DNA of 64,000 nt. It comes from Mycolicibacterium lutetiense (GTDB taxonomy: Bacteria; Actinomycetota; Actinomycetes; Mycobacteriales; Mycobacteriaceae). The stretch covers positions 1,674,001 to 1,738,000 of the forward strand of contig NZ_JAGIOP010000001.1 of the NCBI RefSeq assembly GCF_017876775.1, given 5' to 3'. The notes under the pieces were generated by a model. It saw nothing but the letters and a program-made list of their open reading frames with translations, ran no database searches and was not told the origin of the DNA. Positions 1-12,067 of the stretch are shown in pieces. Positions within the stretch are counted from its first letter, which is position 1. Every line of letters starts with the position of its first letter. Both the position numbers and the translations under genes were made by a program.

Positions 1-446
1 TGCGTTCCGACGAGCGGGTCCACGTGCTGGAGCGCACGAATGTGCGGGAGCTGACTCCCGCGGCGATCGGCGGGCCGGTACAGCTGATCGTTGCTGACCT
101 GTCGTTCATCTCGCTGGCCACTGTTCTTCCCGCGCTGACGTCCTGCGCGGTCTCCGACGCCGATATCGTTCCGATGGTGAAACCGCAGTTCGAGGTCGGC
201 AAGGATCGGGTGGGAGCCGGCGGCGTGGTGTCGGACCCCGAGTTGCGGATCGACGCGGTGTGCACGGTCGCCCGCAAGGCGGCCGCATTGCAGTGGCATG
301 CTGTCGATGTGACGGCCAGCCCGCTCCCGGGACCATCGGGCAATGTCGAGTACTTCCTGCACCTACGTGCCCAGTGTGATCGCTCGCTGGAGGGCGAGTC
401 GCTCGAGCAGGCAGTACGGCGGGTGGTCGAGGAGGGGCCGCAATGA
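1..446 (+). CDS. tlyA: TlyA, rRNA 2'-O-methyltransferase (3' part)
   Basis: The reading frame is open from base 3 and runs to a TGA at 444-446, so only the C-terminal part of about 147 residues is present. The visible part starts with [17 protein letters not shown] and contains the conserved stretch [14 protein letters not shown] and the motif PQFEVGK, as in the Rossmann methyltransferase domain of TlyA. TlyA 2'-O-methylates 16S and 23S rRNA at the subunit interface and its activity determines capreomycin/viomycin susceptibility. The missing N-terminus would carry the S4 RNA-binding domain. Its stop overlaps the nadK start (ATGA), and tlyA-nadK-recN is the standard mycobacterial order. Confidence 0.93.
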   Translation, partial: RSDERVHVLERTNVRELTPAAIGGPVQLIVADLSFISLATVLPALTSCAVSDADIVPMVKPQFEVGKDRVGAGGVVSDPELRIDAVCTVARKAAALQWHAVDVTASPLPGPSGNVEYFLHLRAQCDRSLEGESLEQAVRRVVEEGPQ

Positions 447-1366
447 CGGCTGAACGCACGATCCTGCTGGTGGTGCACACCGGCCGGGACGAGGCGACGG
501 AAGTTGCCCGCCGGGTGGAAAAGGTGCTCGGCGACAACGGCATTGGTCTGAAGGTGCTCTCGGCGGAGGCCGTGGACCGTGGCCCGCTGCATCTGGCACC
601 CGATGACATGCGCGCCCTCGGTGTCGACATCCAGGTGGTCGACGCCGAAGAGCGCGCGGCTGAAGGGTGCGAGCTCGTTCTGGTGCTCGGCGGCGACGGT
701 ACCTTCCTGCGGGCCGCCGAGCTGGCACGCAATGTCGAGATCCCGGTGCTGGGAGTCAATCTGGGCCGGATCGGATTTCTGGCCGAAGCCGAGGCCGAGG
801 CCATCGACCACGTGCTCGAGCGGGTCATCGGGCGCGATTACCGCATCGAAGAACGGATGACCCTCGACGTCGCGGTGCGGGTGGGAACCGATGTGGTGAA
901 TCGCGGTTGGGCGCTCAACGAGGCGAGCCTGGAGAAGGGCCCTCGACTCGGAGTGCTCGGCGTGGTCTTGGAGGTGGACGGCCGACCGGTGTCGTCGTTC
1001 GGTTGCGACGGCGTTCTGGTGTCGACCCCGACGGGATCCACTGCCTATGCGTTCTCGGCGGGTGGCCCGGTGTTGTGGCCGGACCTGGAGGCGATTCTGG
1101 TGGTGCCCAACAATGCTCATGCATTGTTCGCCCGCCCGATGGTCACCAGCCCGCTGGCCAGTATCGCGATTGAGATCGAGGCGAGCGGCAACGATGCCCT
1201 GGTGTTCTGTGACGGTCGCCGCGACATGGTGGTACCTGCCGGAGGCCGGCTGGAAGTGACCCGCAGTGCTACGCAGCTGAAGTGGGTTCGCCTGGACTCT
1301 GCGCCGTTCACCGATCGGCTGGTGCGCAAGTTCCGACTGCCGGTCACCGGATGGCGGGGACAGTAG
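443..1366 (+). CDS. nadK: NAD kinase
   Basis: This 307-aa protein phosphorylates NAD to NADP in the cytosol. The GGDGT motif at about residues 82-86 ([14 protein letters not shown]), the [10 protein letters not shown] segment and the glycine-rich [15 protein letters not shown] loop are the diagnostic NAD-kinase signatures. The length matches the mycobacterial enzyme (PpnK, Rv1695). The ATG at 443 overlaps the tlyA stop by four bases, which implies translational coupling, and recN follows after six bases. Confidence 0.96.
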   Translation: MTAERTILLVVHTGRDEATEVARRVEKVLGDNGIGLKVLSAEAVDRGPLHLAPDDMRALGVDIQVVDAEERAAEGCELVLVLGGDGTFLRAAELARNVEIPVLGVNLGRIGFLAEAEAEAIDHVLERVIGRDYRIEERMTLDVAVRVGTDVVNRGWALNEASLEKGPRLGVLGVVLEVDGRPVSSFGCDGVLVSTPTGSTAYAFSAGGPVLWPDLEAILVVPNNAHALFARPMVTSPLASIAIEIEASGNDALVFCDGRRDMVVPAGGRLEVTRSATQLKWVRLDSAPFTDRLVRKFRLPVTGWRGQ

Positions 1367-1372
1367 ATACCT

Positions 1373-3133
1373 GTGCTTTCGGAGATCCGGATCGAGTCGT
1401 TGGGCGCGATCAGTGCCGCCACCGCGGAGTTCGACCGCGGGTTGACCGTGCTGACCGGTGAAACCGGTACCGGTAAGACGATGGTGGTGACCAGCCTGCA
1501 CCTGCTCGGAGGGGCGCGGGCGGACGCCACGAGGGTGCGCTCGGGCTCTGACCGTGCAGTGGTAGAAGGGCGATTCAGCACAATCGAACTCGGTGAGGAC
1601 GTGTCCGGAAGGGTCGAGGAGATCCTTGAATCCTCCGGTGCCGAGCGTGATGACGACGGCAGTGTGATCGCCGCCCGCTCGGTGAGCCGGGCCGGGCCGT
1701 CGCGGGCATATCTGGGCGGGCGCAGCGTGCCGGCCAAATCTTTGAGCAGTTTCACCACGCAGGTCCTGACGTTGCACGGCCAGAACGACCAACTGCGGTT
1801 GATGCGGCCCGACGAGCAGCGGGCGGCACTGGACCGGTTCGCTGAGGTCGACAAGCCGCTGACCCGCTACCGGCGCATCCGTGACGAGTGGCTGGCGGCG
1901 CGTCGTGACCTCTCTGACCGTCGGCGGCGGGCCCGGGAACTGGCGCAGGAGGCCGACCGCCTCCGCTTCGGCATCCACGAGATCGACGCGGTCGCACCAC
2001 TTGCCGGTGAGGACGACGCGATCATCGCCGACATCCGTCGCCTCTCGGAACTCGACGCGCTGCGCGAAGCGGCGCAGACCGCCCGGTTCTCCTTGTCCGG
2101 CGAGCTCGACGAACCCACGGAGTCCACGTCCGCGGCCGACGGCGTGGGCCGGGCGCAAGCCGCGCTGGAATCGACCGACGACTCGGTACTGCAGGCGCTT
2201 GCGGTCCGGTTGGCCGAGGCGATGGCGGTGATCGGTGACGTATCCGGCGAGCTCGGCAGCTATCTTGCCGAATTGCCCAGTGATGCCAGCACTTTGGAGC
2301 TCAAACTGGCGCGCCAGGCTGAGCTTCGCACTCTCACCCGCAAGTACGCCGCGGACATCGATGCCGTGCTGGAGTGGTCGCGCGATGCCGCGGAGCAGTT
2401 GGCCCAGCTCGATGTGTCCGAGGAGAGCCTGGCTGCGCTCGACGGCAAGGTCGTTGAGCTGGAGGCGCAGTTGGTCGCGGCGGCGGGCGAACTCACCAAG
2501 ACCCGGTCCAAGGCTGCCAAGGGGTTGTCCAAGGCGGTGACAGCGGAACTGGCCGGTCTGGCGATGGCCAACGCGGTGTTCACCATCGATGTCGCTCCGA
2601 TGGCGGCGCGGGCCGACGATTCCGCACCGGTGACCATGCCCGACGGCGAGATGCTGCACGCCGGTCATGACGGCGTGGACGCGGTCGAGTTCGGGTTCAC
2701 CGCGCATCGCGGCGTGGAGGTGCTGCCGCTGGCCAAGAGTGCCTCCGGCGGTGAGCTGTCCCGCGTCATGTTGGCCCTCGAGGTGGTGCTGTCGGCATCG
2801 ACGGCCGGCACCACGATGGTGTTCGACGAGGTCGACGCCGGGGTCGGTGGCCGGGCGGCGGTGCAGATCGGACGCCGATTGGCGCGGCTGGCGCGGACCC
2901 ACCAGGTCATCGTGGTGACCCACCTGCCGCAGGTTGCGGCGTTCGCCGATGCACACCTGGTGGTCGACAGCGGTAACGGCCGCGCCAAGTCCAGCGGCGT
3001 GCGGCGCATCGAGGACGACGATCGGGTCGCCGAACTGGCCCGGATGTTGGCCGGATTGGGGGAGTCCGACAGCGGTCGGGCACATGCTCGGGAGCTGCTC
3101 GACGCAGCCCAGCAGGAACGCAGCGCACCCTAG
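1373..3133 (+). CDS. recN: DNA repair protein RecN
   Basis: This is a 586-aa SMC-like ATPase for double-strand break repair. The N-terminal Walker A is TGETGTGKT at about residues 29-37. Long charged helical segments predicted to form a coiled coil occupy the middle. The C-terminal half has the ABC signature ASGGELSRVM followed by the Walker B region TTMVFDEVDAG. The start is a GTG six bases after nadK. Length, motif order and neighbours match mycobacterial RecN (Rv1696). Confidence 0.96.
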   Translation: MLSEIRIESLGAISAATAEFDRGLTVLTGETGTGKTMVVTSLHLLGGARADATRVRSGSDRAVVEGRFSTIELGEDVSGRVEEILESSGAERDDDGSVIAARSVSRAGPSRAYLGGRSVPAKSLSSFTTQVLTLHGQNDQLRLMRPDEQRAALDRFAEVDKPLTRYRRIRDEWLAARRDLSDRRRRARELAQEADRLRFGIHEIDAVAPLAGEDDAIIADIRRLSELDALREAAQTARFSLSGELDEPTESTSAADGVGRAQAALESTDDSVLQALAVRLAEAMAVIGDVSGELGSYLAELPSDASTLELKLARQAELRTLTRKYAADIDAVLEWSRDAAEQLAQLDVSEESLAALDGKVVELEAQLVAAAGELTKTRSKAAKGLSKAVTAELAGLAMANAVFTIDVAPMAARADDSAPVTMPDGEMLHAGHDGVDAVEFGFTAHRGVEVLPLAKSASGGELSRVMLALEVVLSASTAGTTMVFDEVDAGVGGRAAVQIGRRLARLARTHQVIVVTHLPQVAAFADAHLVVDSGNGRAKSSGVRRIEDDDRVAELARMLAGLGESDSGRAHARELLDAAQQERSAP

Positions 3134-3244
3134 GCAGGGTCTACGACGGTGCCCGCCGCTGGTGCATGTCGGGGCATCGCGATGAGTTTGCGCCAGGTTC
3201 CCGGTCAGAACGTCCAAACACGTTGCAACCGAAGGAGCGGCCCC

Positions 3245-3454
3245 ATGGCGGAATCTGTGAAGGGACCGGCGAGTTACTTCCCGTCGATCGAGAAGAAGTA
3301 CGGCCGGCCGATCGGTGAGTGGCAGGAGCTGATTCGGTCATCGCCGTTGGACAAGCACATGGAGTTGGTCGGTTGGCTCAAATCCGAGCACGGTCTGGGC
3401 CATGGGCACGCCAACGCTCTGGTCGCCCATACCCTTGCCGAGGGTCGCACCTAG
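3245..3454 (+). CDS. DUF4287-family small protein
   Basis: A 69-aa protein, with ATG at 3245 chosen because AAGGAG lies at 3232-3237. The core YFPSIEKKYGRPIGEWQ followed by HGLGHGHANALVAH is the conserved pattern of the DUF4287 family, which has no established function. Its TAG stop overlaps the last four bases of the convergent oxidoreductase gene. It does not belong to the conserved tlyA-recN-steA order, so it is part of a local insertion between recN and steA. Confidence 0.8.
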   Translation: MAESVKGPASYFPSIEKKYGRPIGEWQELIRSSPLDKHMELVGWLKSEHGLGHGHANALVAHTLAEGRT

Positions 3455-4359
3455 TCCTGTTCGGCGGTCAGGTCGGGGTTGGCCGGCGACAACTCCGCAG
3501 AGCTCCACTGCAGTGGGCTGACCTGGGTCAGCTCCACCACCTCGGCGATCGTGAAATCGACCGCGCATTGCGTGCCGGCACTGGAATCGGCCTCATCCCA
3601 GTTGATTTCGGCGGTGCCGGTGAGTTGGATCGTCGATCCGGAGGACCAGTCGACCACCAACAGCCCACACCGCGGATTGGCGTCGATATTGCCCAGCGTC
3701 ATGAACATGGAGTTCCCGCGGTAGTCCGGCCAGCGCAACTGCCGGGGTGAGAGCACTTGCAGAAAGCCGGGATTGCCGCCGCGGTGGGACGCGTCGGCAT
3801 TACCCGCCGTATCCGCCGACCCGATGAAGAAGGTGTCGGTAGTGGCGATGAGCCCTTGCTGTCGGTCGGTCAGTGACTCGCCACGGTGCACGTCGGGCAA
3901 CTCCATCGGGGACCGTACCCCGGCGATGTCCCTCCGCGAGATGTACTTGGGGCAGTTCGAATACACCTGCTCGGTGTGGATCCGCAGCCCTGTCCCTGCC
4001 GCGTCGGCGGTGCCGTTGACCCGCATCCGGCGTCGGGTCTGCGGCTCGATGGCGAGCATCCCGATCTGCTGACCGCCGCGCAGCACATCGCGGACCGGAT
4101 CGCCCGGCGCGGGCAGCCTGTCCAGCAGGATGGTGCGTGGATCGTCGGCGTGGACGAAGCCGGGTGGGCCAGCGATCAAGCTGGTCCACATCCGGCCCTC
4201 GTCGTCGGCCGCGGTGATCACGATCATCGGCTGTTCGGCCAGGAACGCGGCAGCGGCCGCGGGAACTTCGGTGCGGATCATGCGGCCGACGCGGGTGGCG
4301 ATGGACTCCTGTCCCATCCGCCGCTGCACCGCCAACTCGCCCGAGTGATACATGTTCAC
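3451..4359 (-). CDS. PPOX-fold flavin-dependent oxidoreductase
   Basis: A protein of about 302 aa with two pyridoxamine-5'-phosphate-oxidase-like halves. An early ITAADDEGRMWTSLIAGPPGF strand-loop is typical of split-barrel flavin- or F420-binding proteins. The second half has FLQVLSPRQLRWPDYRGNSMFMTLGNI, with an arginine-rich turn and the barrel strand PRCGLLVVDW. The substrate cannot be deduced. Two close ATGs exist (4359 and 4353) and the first is given. It is convergent with the DUF4287 gene and lies just downstream of the VOC gene on the same strand, so the two may be cotranscribed. Confidence 0.75.
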   Translation of the reverse strand: MNMYHSGELAVQRRMGQESIATRVGRMIRTEVPAAAAAFLAEQPMIVITAADDEGRMWTSLIAGPPGFVHADDPRTILLDRLPAPGDPVRDVLRGGQQIGMLAIEPQTRRRMRVNGTADAAGTGLRIHTEQVYSNCPKYISRRDIAGVRSPMELPDVHRGESLTDRQQGLIATTDTFFIGSADTAGNADASHRGGNPGFLQVLSPRQLRWPDYRGNSMFMTLGNIDANPRCGLLVVDWSSGSTIQLTGTAEINWDEADSSAGTQCAVDFTIAEVVELTQVSPLQWSSAELSPANPDLTAEQD

Positions 4360-4368
4360 CTGCTCGGC

Positions 4369-4830
4369 TCAGAAGAATCCGCAGGTGGGGGCCGCCCCGT
4401 TGGGCGCGGGAGCGCTCTGCGCCCCGTTCGGTGCGTACACCTCGAGCCGGGTTCCGTCCGGGTCGGTGAAGAAGATGCCTCCGGAGGACGCTCCCTCGCC
4501 GTGCGCCACGACGCCGTCGTGCGCGAACTCCGTGCCCAGCGCCTTCAACGCCGCCTCGACGCTCCGCACCTCGTCGATGCTGGCTGCCTCGAACGAAAGG
4601 TGGTGCAGGCCTGGTGTTTCCGTGGAGAACCGACCGTTGCTCTGCTGCCAGAGGGTCAGCCGCAGCGTTCCGCCCGTGCCGAGGAAGGCGTACCGGTGCT
4701 GGCCCTCGCTGTTGACGGCCAGCGGTTCGAAACCCAACGCGTTGCGGTAGAAGGCGACGGAGCGGTCGAGGTCGGTGACGTTGATGCCGACGTGCCCGGG
4801 GGTGAGCTGGGGCGTGGTGGTCCCGGTCAT
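4369..4830 (-). CDS. VOC-superfamily (glyoxalase/dioxygenase-fold) protein
   Basis: A 153-aa protein with the vicinal-oxygen-chelate fold. It opens with a strand HVGINVTDLDRSVAFYRNALGF and ends with the canonical GIFFTDPDGTRLEVYAP, in which the terminal Glu and the N-terminal His are typical metal ligands. The substrate is unknown; relatives are isomerases, dioxygenases or resistance proteins. It is transcribed divergently from a CGNR-type regulator 143 bp away, an arrangement common for regulator-target pairs. The stop lies 9 bp from the oxidoreductase start. Confidence 0.82.
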   Translation of the reverse strand: MTGTTTPQLTPGHVGINVTDLDRSVAFYRNALGFEPLAVNSEGQHRYAFLGTGGTLRLTLWQQSNGRFSTETPGLHHLSFEAASIDEVRSVEAALKALGTEFAHDGVVAHGEGASSGGIFFTDPDGTRLEVYAPNGAQSAPAPNGAAPTCGFF

Positions 4831-4847
4831 GCAGTCCTCCTGAATGG

Positions 4848-4926
4848 CTAACCGATGTAATTGCTTAAGTAGGTTAGAACGAGCTCGATACGGTCGTCAA
4901 CCACCTATTCGAATTTCGATGGTTAG
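4848..4926. promoter_or_regulatory. Divergent promoter region with repeated CTAACC/GGTTAG half-sites
   Basis: The 143-bp gap between the VOC gene and the CGNR gene holds CTAACC at 4848-4853 and its inverse GGTTAG at 4872-4877 and again at 4921-4926. The first two enclose an AT-rich segment (TAATTGCTTAAGTA). This looks like operator half-sites in a divergent promoter. The CGNR protein is the natural candidate to bind them, by inference from position only. Confidence 0.35.
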
Positions 4927-4973
4927 TTCGGCGGGTGATCCGTGCTGTCGGCGGCTCCTGGTTACTCTCAGGT

Positions 4974-5495
4974 ATGCGTGATCCGCGTCCGCATGTCGGC
5001 GAACCTCTTGCGCTGGATCTGCTGAACACCCGGTGGATGTCGGCGGATGGCCCACAGGACCTACTCGCAGATGTCGAGGGCCTGCAGTGCTGGTTGCTGG
5101 CCAACGGACTGGAGGGTCGCTGCGAGGCGGACGAGAAGTCACGGATCGCACTGGTGTCTGCCCGCGAGGCAATACTTCGGGCCCTGCAGGACGGGTCCGT
5201 CGACGAGGTGAATGAGGTGCTGGAACGAGGCCGGATCCGACGCACACTCACGGGATCGGGGCCCGTCGAGGCAGCCGAGGTGTCGCGGCCGGAATGGCTC
5301 GCCGGCTGGCTGGCCGCGGACGACATGTTGCGGTTGCTGGGTGAGGCGCCCGATCGGATCAAGCAGTGCGCGCATCCGCACTGCATCCTGTGGTTCCACG
5401 ACACCTCGAAAAACGGAGCCCGCCGCTGGCACTCGATGGCCACCTGTGGCAATCGGGCGAAGGCTGCGCGGCACTATGCGGCGAAGCGGGATTGA
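4974..5495 (+). CDS. CGNR zinc-finger transcriptional regulator
   Basis: A 173-aa protein. The C-terminus has CAHPHCILWFHDTSKN followed by WHSMATCGNRAKAARHY, which is the CGNR zinc finger: a Cys pair, then CGNR. The N-terminal half, GEPLALDLLNT and onward, is the ABATE/DUF1470 domain that accompanies it. Such proteins are presumed DNA-binding regulators, often of detoxification genes. ATG 4974 was chosen over 4935 because homologous domains begin with the RPHVGEPLALDLLNT segment. It is divergent from the VOC gene, its likely target. Confidence 0.85.
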   Translation: MRDPRPHVGEPLALDLLNTRWMSADGPQDLLADVEGLQCWLLANGLEGRCEADEKSRIALVSAREAILRALQDGSVDEVNEVLERGRIRRTLTGSGPVEAAEVSRPEWLAGWLAADDMLRLLGEAPDRIKQCAHPHCILWFHDTSKNGARRWHSMATCGNRAKAARHYAAKRD

Positions 5496-5595
5496 GACCG
5501 ATTGGCTGTTACTGGTGTGACAAAAGCCAACTTGTGAGGCTGGTGGTACGGCGCGCCTCCGCCCCCTGACCGGCGATGCCGGACAGAATCGGCGC

Positions 5596-6780
5596 ATGAA
5601 GATGTCCACGCTGCTCACCCGCAATGCCAGTACTCGTCCCGGAGTGACCGGCACTGCGCGAGTGGACCGCGACATCGATCGGCTGCTGCGCCGCGTCGGC
5701 CCCGGCGACATCGTCGTCCTCGACGCCCAGGATCTGGACCGGATCACGGCCGATGCGCTGGTCGAGGCCCAGATCGCCGGTGTCGTCAACGCCTCGCCGT
5801 CCATCTCGGGGCGTTATCCGAACCTGGGACCGGAGGTGCTCGTCGCCAACGGGGTGGTGCTGATCGACGAGGCTGGGCCGGACGTCTTCCGGAAGATCAA
5901 GGACGGTGCGCGGATCCGCTTGAACGGCGGCGGCGTCTACTCCGGTGACCGACGCATCGCGGTGGGTACCGAGCGCAACGATCAAGAGATCCACGAACTG
6001 ATGCACGACGCCAAGAGCGGTCTGGTGGCGCACCTGGAGGCGTTCGCGGGCAACACGATCGAGTTCATCCGCAGCGAGAGCCCACTGCTCATCGACGGCA
6101 TCGGAATCCCGAACGTCGACGTGGACCTGCACCGCCGGCACGTGGTGATCGTCGCCGAGGAACCCGACGCGGCCGAGGACCTCAAGGCGCTCAAGCCCTT
6201 CATCAAGGAGTACCAGCCGGTGCTGGTCGGCGTCGGGGCCGGTGCGGATGTCCTGCGCAAGGCCGGCTACCGTCCCGCGCTGATCGTCGGCGACCCGGAC
6301 AAGATGAGCGTCGAGGTGTTGCGGTGCGGTGCCCAGGTGGTGTTGCCCGCCGACGCCGACGGTCACGCCGCCGGGCTAGAACGCATCCAGGACCTCGGGG
6401 TGGGTGCGATGACGTTCCCCGCTGCCGGATCGGCGGCTGACCTGGCGCTACTGCTGTGTGATCACCACGGAGCGTCCCTGATCGTCACCGCCGGTCACAC
6501 CGCCTCGATCGAGGAGTTCTTCGACCGCTCGCGCCAGCGCAGCAACCCGTCGACGTTCTTGACCCGGTTGAAGGTCGGGGAGAAGCTCGTCGACGCCAAG
6601 GCGGTCGCGACCCTGTACCGCAGTCGGGTGTCCGGCGGAGCGATCGCCCTGCTGGTCCTGGCCATGCTGGTGGCCGTGGTGGTCGCGCTGTGGGTGTCGC
6701 GGGCCGACGGTGCCGTGCTCGACTGGGTCGTCGACTACTGGAATCGCTTCACGCTCTGGGCGCAGGGTCTGATCAGCTAG
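5596..6780 (+). CDS. steA: SteA, cell-separation protein with thiamine-pyrophosphokinase-like domain
   Basis: A 394-aa protein matching Rv1697/SteA in position, length and architecture. A soluble thiamine-pyrophosphokinase-like domain (PALIVGDPDKMS motif near residue 235) is followed by one transmembrane helix (GGAIALLVLAMLVAVVVALW) and a short tail. In corynebacteria, SteA and SteB form a membrane complex that activates peptidoglycan hydrolysis during daughter-cell separation. The kinase-like fold is probably non-catalytic in that role. It is followed by steB after 14 bp. Confidence 0.9.
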   Translation: MKMSTLLTRNASTRPGVTGTARVDRDIDRLLRRVGPGDIVVLDAQDLDRITADALVEAQIAGVVNASPSISGRYPNLGPEVLVANGVVLIDEAGPDVFRKIKDGARIRLNGGGVYSGDRRIAVGTERNDQEIHELMHDAKSGLVAHLEAFAGNTIEFIRSESPLLIDGIGIPNVDVDLHRRHVVIVAEEPDAAEDLKALKPFIKEYQPVLVGVGAGADVLRKAGYRPALIVGDPDKMSVEVLRCGAQVVLPADADGHAAGLERIQDLGVGAMTFPAAGSAADLALLLCDHHGASLIVTAGHTASIEEFFDRSRQRSNPSTFLTRLKVGEKLVDAKAVATLYRSRVSGGAIALLVLAMLVAVVVALWVSRADGAVLDWVVDYWNRFTLWAQGLIS

Positions 6781-6794
6781 TGGGGCGGTGAGCT

Positions 6795-7736
6795 GTGATC
6801 ACGCTACGTGCACACGCGATTTCGTTGGCGGCAGTGTTCCTGGCGCTGGCCGTCGGAGTGGTCCTCGGTTCGGGTCTGCTGTCCAACACCGTGCTGGCGG
6901 GACTTCGGGACGACAAGGTGGACCTTCAGCATCAGATCGAGACACTGAATGACGGCAAGAACGCGCTGAACGAAAAGCTCAATGCCGCAGGTGAATTCGA
7001 TGCGCAGATGGCGCCACGAATGGTACGCGACGCCTTGAAGGGCAAGTCGGTCGTGGTGTTCCGCACACCCGACGCCGCCGACGGTGATGTCGATGCGGTG
7101 TCGCGGTTCGTCCGCGACGCCGGTGGGACGGTGACCGGGAAGGTGTCACTCACGAGCGAGTTCGTCGAGGCGAATTCGGCGGACAAACTGCTCTCGGTGG
7201 TCAACTCGCCTATCGTGCCTGCCGGCAAACAGCTGAGCACCGCGGCGGTGGACCAGGGGTCGCAGGCCGGCGACCTGTTGGGGATCACGTTGCTGATCGA
7301 CCGGAACCCGGCCGCGGCGCCCGTCGACGACATGCAGCGTCAGACCGTGCTCGCTGCGCTGCGCGACACCGGGTTCCTGACGTATGACGATCCACACATC
7401 GGCGCCGCCAACACGGCGCTGATCGTCACCGGAGGCGGACTCGGTGACGATGGCGGCAACCGCGGCGTCACCGTCGCCCGCTTCGCCGCCGGGTTGGCCC
7501 CGCACGGCACCGGCACGGTGCTCGCCGGACGCTCGGGGTCGGCCTCGGGAACCGGTCCGGTAGCGGTGACCAGGTCAGATGCCGGTTTGTCCGCGATGCT
7601 CAGCACCGTGGACGACGCCGATTCCAGCGCCGGTCAGATCACCGCCGTTCTGGCGCTGAGCGACCTCCTGGCCGGGGGGAAGCCGGGCAAGTACGGGACC
7701 GGGCAGGGCGCGACGTCGGTCACCATCCCGCAATAG
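6795..7736 (+). CDS. mctB: SteB/MctB, membrane-anchored SteA partner
   Basis: A 313-aa protein corresponding to Rv1698. The N-terminus has one hydrophobic helix (AISLAAVFLALAVGVVLGSG) and then a coiled coil (DDKVDLQHQIETLNDGKN). The rest is an extracytoplasmic domain. In M. tuberculosis it was described as MctB, needed for copper tolerance; in corynebacteria the orthologue is SteB, which binds SteA. These two proposed roles are not reconciled by the sequence. The start is GTG 6795, 14 bp after steA. Confidence 0.88.
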   Translation: MITLRAHAISLAAVFLALAVGVVLGSGLLSNTVLAGLRDDKVDLQHQIETLNDGKNALNEKLNAAGEFDAQMAPRMVRDALKGKSVVVFRTPDAADGDVDAVSRFVRDAGGTVTGKVSLTSEFVEANSADKLLSVVNSPIVPAGKQLSTAAVDQGSQAGDLLGITLLIDRNPAAAPVDDMQRQTVLAALRDTGFLTYDDPHIGAANTALIVTGGGLGDDGGNRGVTVARFAAGLAPHGTGTVLAGRSGSASGTGPVAVTRSDAGLSAMLSTVDDADSSAGQITAVLALSDLLAGGKPGKYGTGQGATSVTIPQ

Positions 7737-7813
7737 GGGTGGACCGGACTCAAATTTGTCCGTGGCGTGTGCGGCGCGCCAGCGGCGGCCTGTCGGTGTC
7801 GGTGTTAAGGTGA

Positions 7814-10243
<2,430 letters not shown>

Positions 10244-10247
<4 letters not shown>

Positions 10248-11200
10248 CCACACCGTCACCCCTCCGATCAGCCCTCGACGACCAACTGCAGGGCTACCTC
10301 GATCACCTGACGATCGAGCGGGGCGTGGCGGCCAACACCTTGAGCTCGTACCGGCGCGACCTGCGCCGCTATGCCGAACACCTGACCCAGCGCGGAATCG
10401 AGGATCTGGCCAAGGTGGCCGAGGCCGATGTCAGCGACTTTCTGATCGCGCTGCGTCGGGGCGACCCCGAATCGGGAGTGACCGCACTGTCGGCGGTGTC
10501 GGCGGCCAGGGCCGTGGTCGCAGTCCGCGGACTGCACCGGTTCGCCACCGCCGAGGGCATCACCGACACCGACGTCGCCCGCGGGGTCAAACCGCCCACG
10601 CCCAGTCGTCGGCTGCCCAAGAGCCTCACCCTCGACGAGGTGCTGGCGTTGCTCGAGGCCGCCGGCGGGGAGAGCGAGGCCGACGGTCCGCTGACGCTGC
10701 GTAACCGGGCACTGCTGGAACTGCTGTACTCCACCGGCGCCCGCATCTCCGAGGCGGTCGGACTCGACGTCGACGACATCGACACCCACGCGCGTTCGGT
10801 GCTGCTGCGCGGCAAGGGCGGCAAGCAACGGCTCGTACCCATCGGACGCCCGGCGGTCACGGCGCTCGATGTCTACCTGGTGCGGGGGCGTCCGGACCTG
10901 GCTCGCCGGGGCCGGGGCATCCCCGGAATCTTCCTCAACGCCCGCGGTGGCCGCCTGTCCCGCCAGAGCGCGTGGCAGGTGCTGCAGGATGCGGCCGCGC
11001 GGGCCGGCATCACCTCGGCGGTCTCCCCGCACACGCTGCGGCACTCGTTCGCGACACACCTGCTCGACGGCGGCGCCGACGTGCGCGTCGTGCAGGAACT
11101 GCTGGGCCACGCCTCGGTGACCACCACGCAGATCTACACCATGGTCACGGTGTCCACGCTGCGCGAGGTCTGGGCCGGAGCCCACCCGCGGGCACGCTAA
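10244..11200 (+). CDS. xerD: Tyrosine recombinase XerD
   Basis: A 318-aa site-specific recombinase that resolves chromosome dimers at dif with XerC. An N-terminal SAM-like core-binding domain ([23 protein letters not shown]) precedes the catalytic domain with Arg in [11 protein letters not shown], Lys in LRGKGGKQR, HxxR in [12 protein letters not shown], His in [13 protein letters not shown] and the terminal Tyr. This is the chromosomal Xer protein and is distinct from the ICE integrase at 19,721. It is convergent with the methyltransferase gene, with overlapping stops. Confidence 0.95.
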
Positions 11201-11949
11201 CCGCCCAGGTACTCAGACTCCAGCACGAGGTCCGGCAGCAGCGTCTGGTACTCGGCATGGGTCTTGTGGTGCTTCGTGTCCCACTGCGAGCCCTGCTGCG
11301 CGTGCATGTAGGCCAGGTACTTCGGTGCGCCCGGCAACTTCACGTTGTCGGCGACGACGATCGAGCCCCGGTGCAGCCAACCGCGGTCCAGCAGGCTCTG
11401 CAGGTCCGTCAGGTAGGCGTTCTTGTCGTGATCGAGGAACACGAAATCCAATCCGCCGGTGTCGAACCCACTGGCGGCCAGCGCATCCAGCGTGCGGCCC
11501 CCGTCGCCGATGGTCCCGACGACGCAGGTGATCCGGTCGGCCACCCCGGCATGGGTCCAGATGCGTCGCGCGATGTCGGCGTTGGTGGGGGAGAACTCCA
11601 CCGAGAACACCCGCGCGGCCGGCGCGGCGCGGGCGATGCGCATCGCCCCGTACCCGCAGTAGGTGCCCAGCTCGAGGGCCAGTCGCGGGTTGGCCCGGAC
11701 GACTGCGGTGTCGAGCAACGCACCCTTCTCGTCGCCGACGTTGATCAGGAACGACTTCTCGTAGGCGAATTTGTCGATGGTGGCGATGACGTCGTCGAGA
11801 TCCCCCGCGCGGGCATTGGCCACGACATAATCGGCGGCCGCGACCTCCCGTCCGTCACCCCATTGCCCGGTGCGGGCGAAGTGTCTGGCGCCGATTCCCA
11901 TCCGGATGAACGACCACCGCAACAGCGGTAGCCGCTGTTTGAGACTCAT
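11197..11949 (-). CDS. Class I SAM-dependent O-methyltransferase (catechol type)
   Basis: A 250-aa protein of the catechol-O-methyltransferase-like family, matching Rv1703c in position. The SAM-binding motif is [16 protein letters not shown]. Metal and catechol residues fall in [17 protein letters not shown] and [18 protein letters not shown]. The physiological substrate is unknown. ATG 11949 ([12 protein letters not shown]) is preferred over the upstream ATG at 11961. Its last bases overlap the xerD stop. Confidence 0.88.
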   Translation of the reverse strand: MSLKQRLPLLRWSFIRMGIGARHFARTGQWGDGREVAAADYVVANARAGDLDDVIATIDKFAYEKSFLINVGDEKGALLDTAVVRANPRLALELGTYCGYGAMRIARAAPAARVFSVEFSPTNADIARRIWTHAGVADRITCVVGTIGDGGRTLDALAASGFDTGGLDFVFLDHDKNAYLTDLQSLLDRGWLHRGSIVVADNVKLPGAPKYLAYMHAQQGSQWDTKHHKTHAEYQTLLPDLVLESEYLGG

Positions 11950-12067
11950 GACGCACACCATATGCGCAGGTTTGCCCGCGGGTCTGCCCGTTCTGGCTGC
12001 ATGGCGACGTTAAACTTGCCGGGATGTGCGCCGAGACTGCGGGATGCCTGACCAGGAGTGGTGGGGT

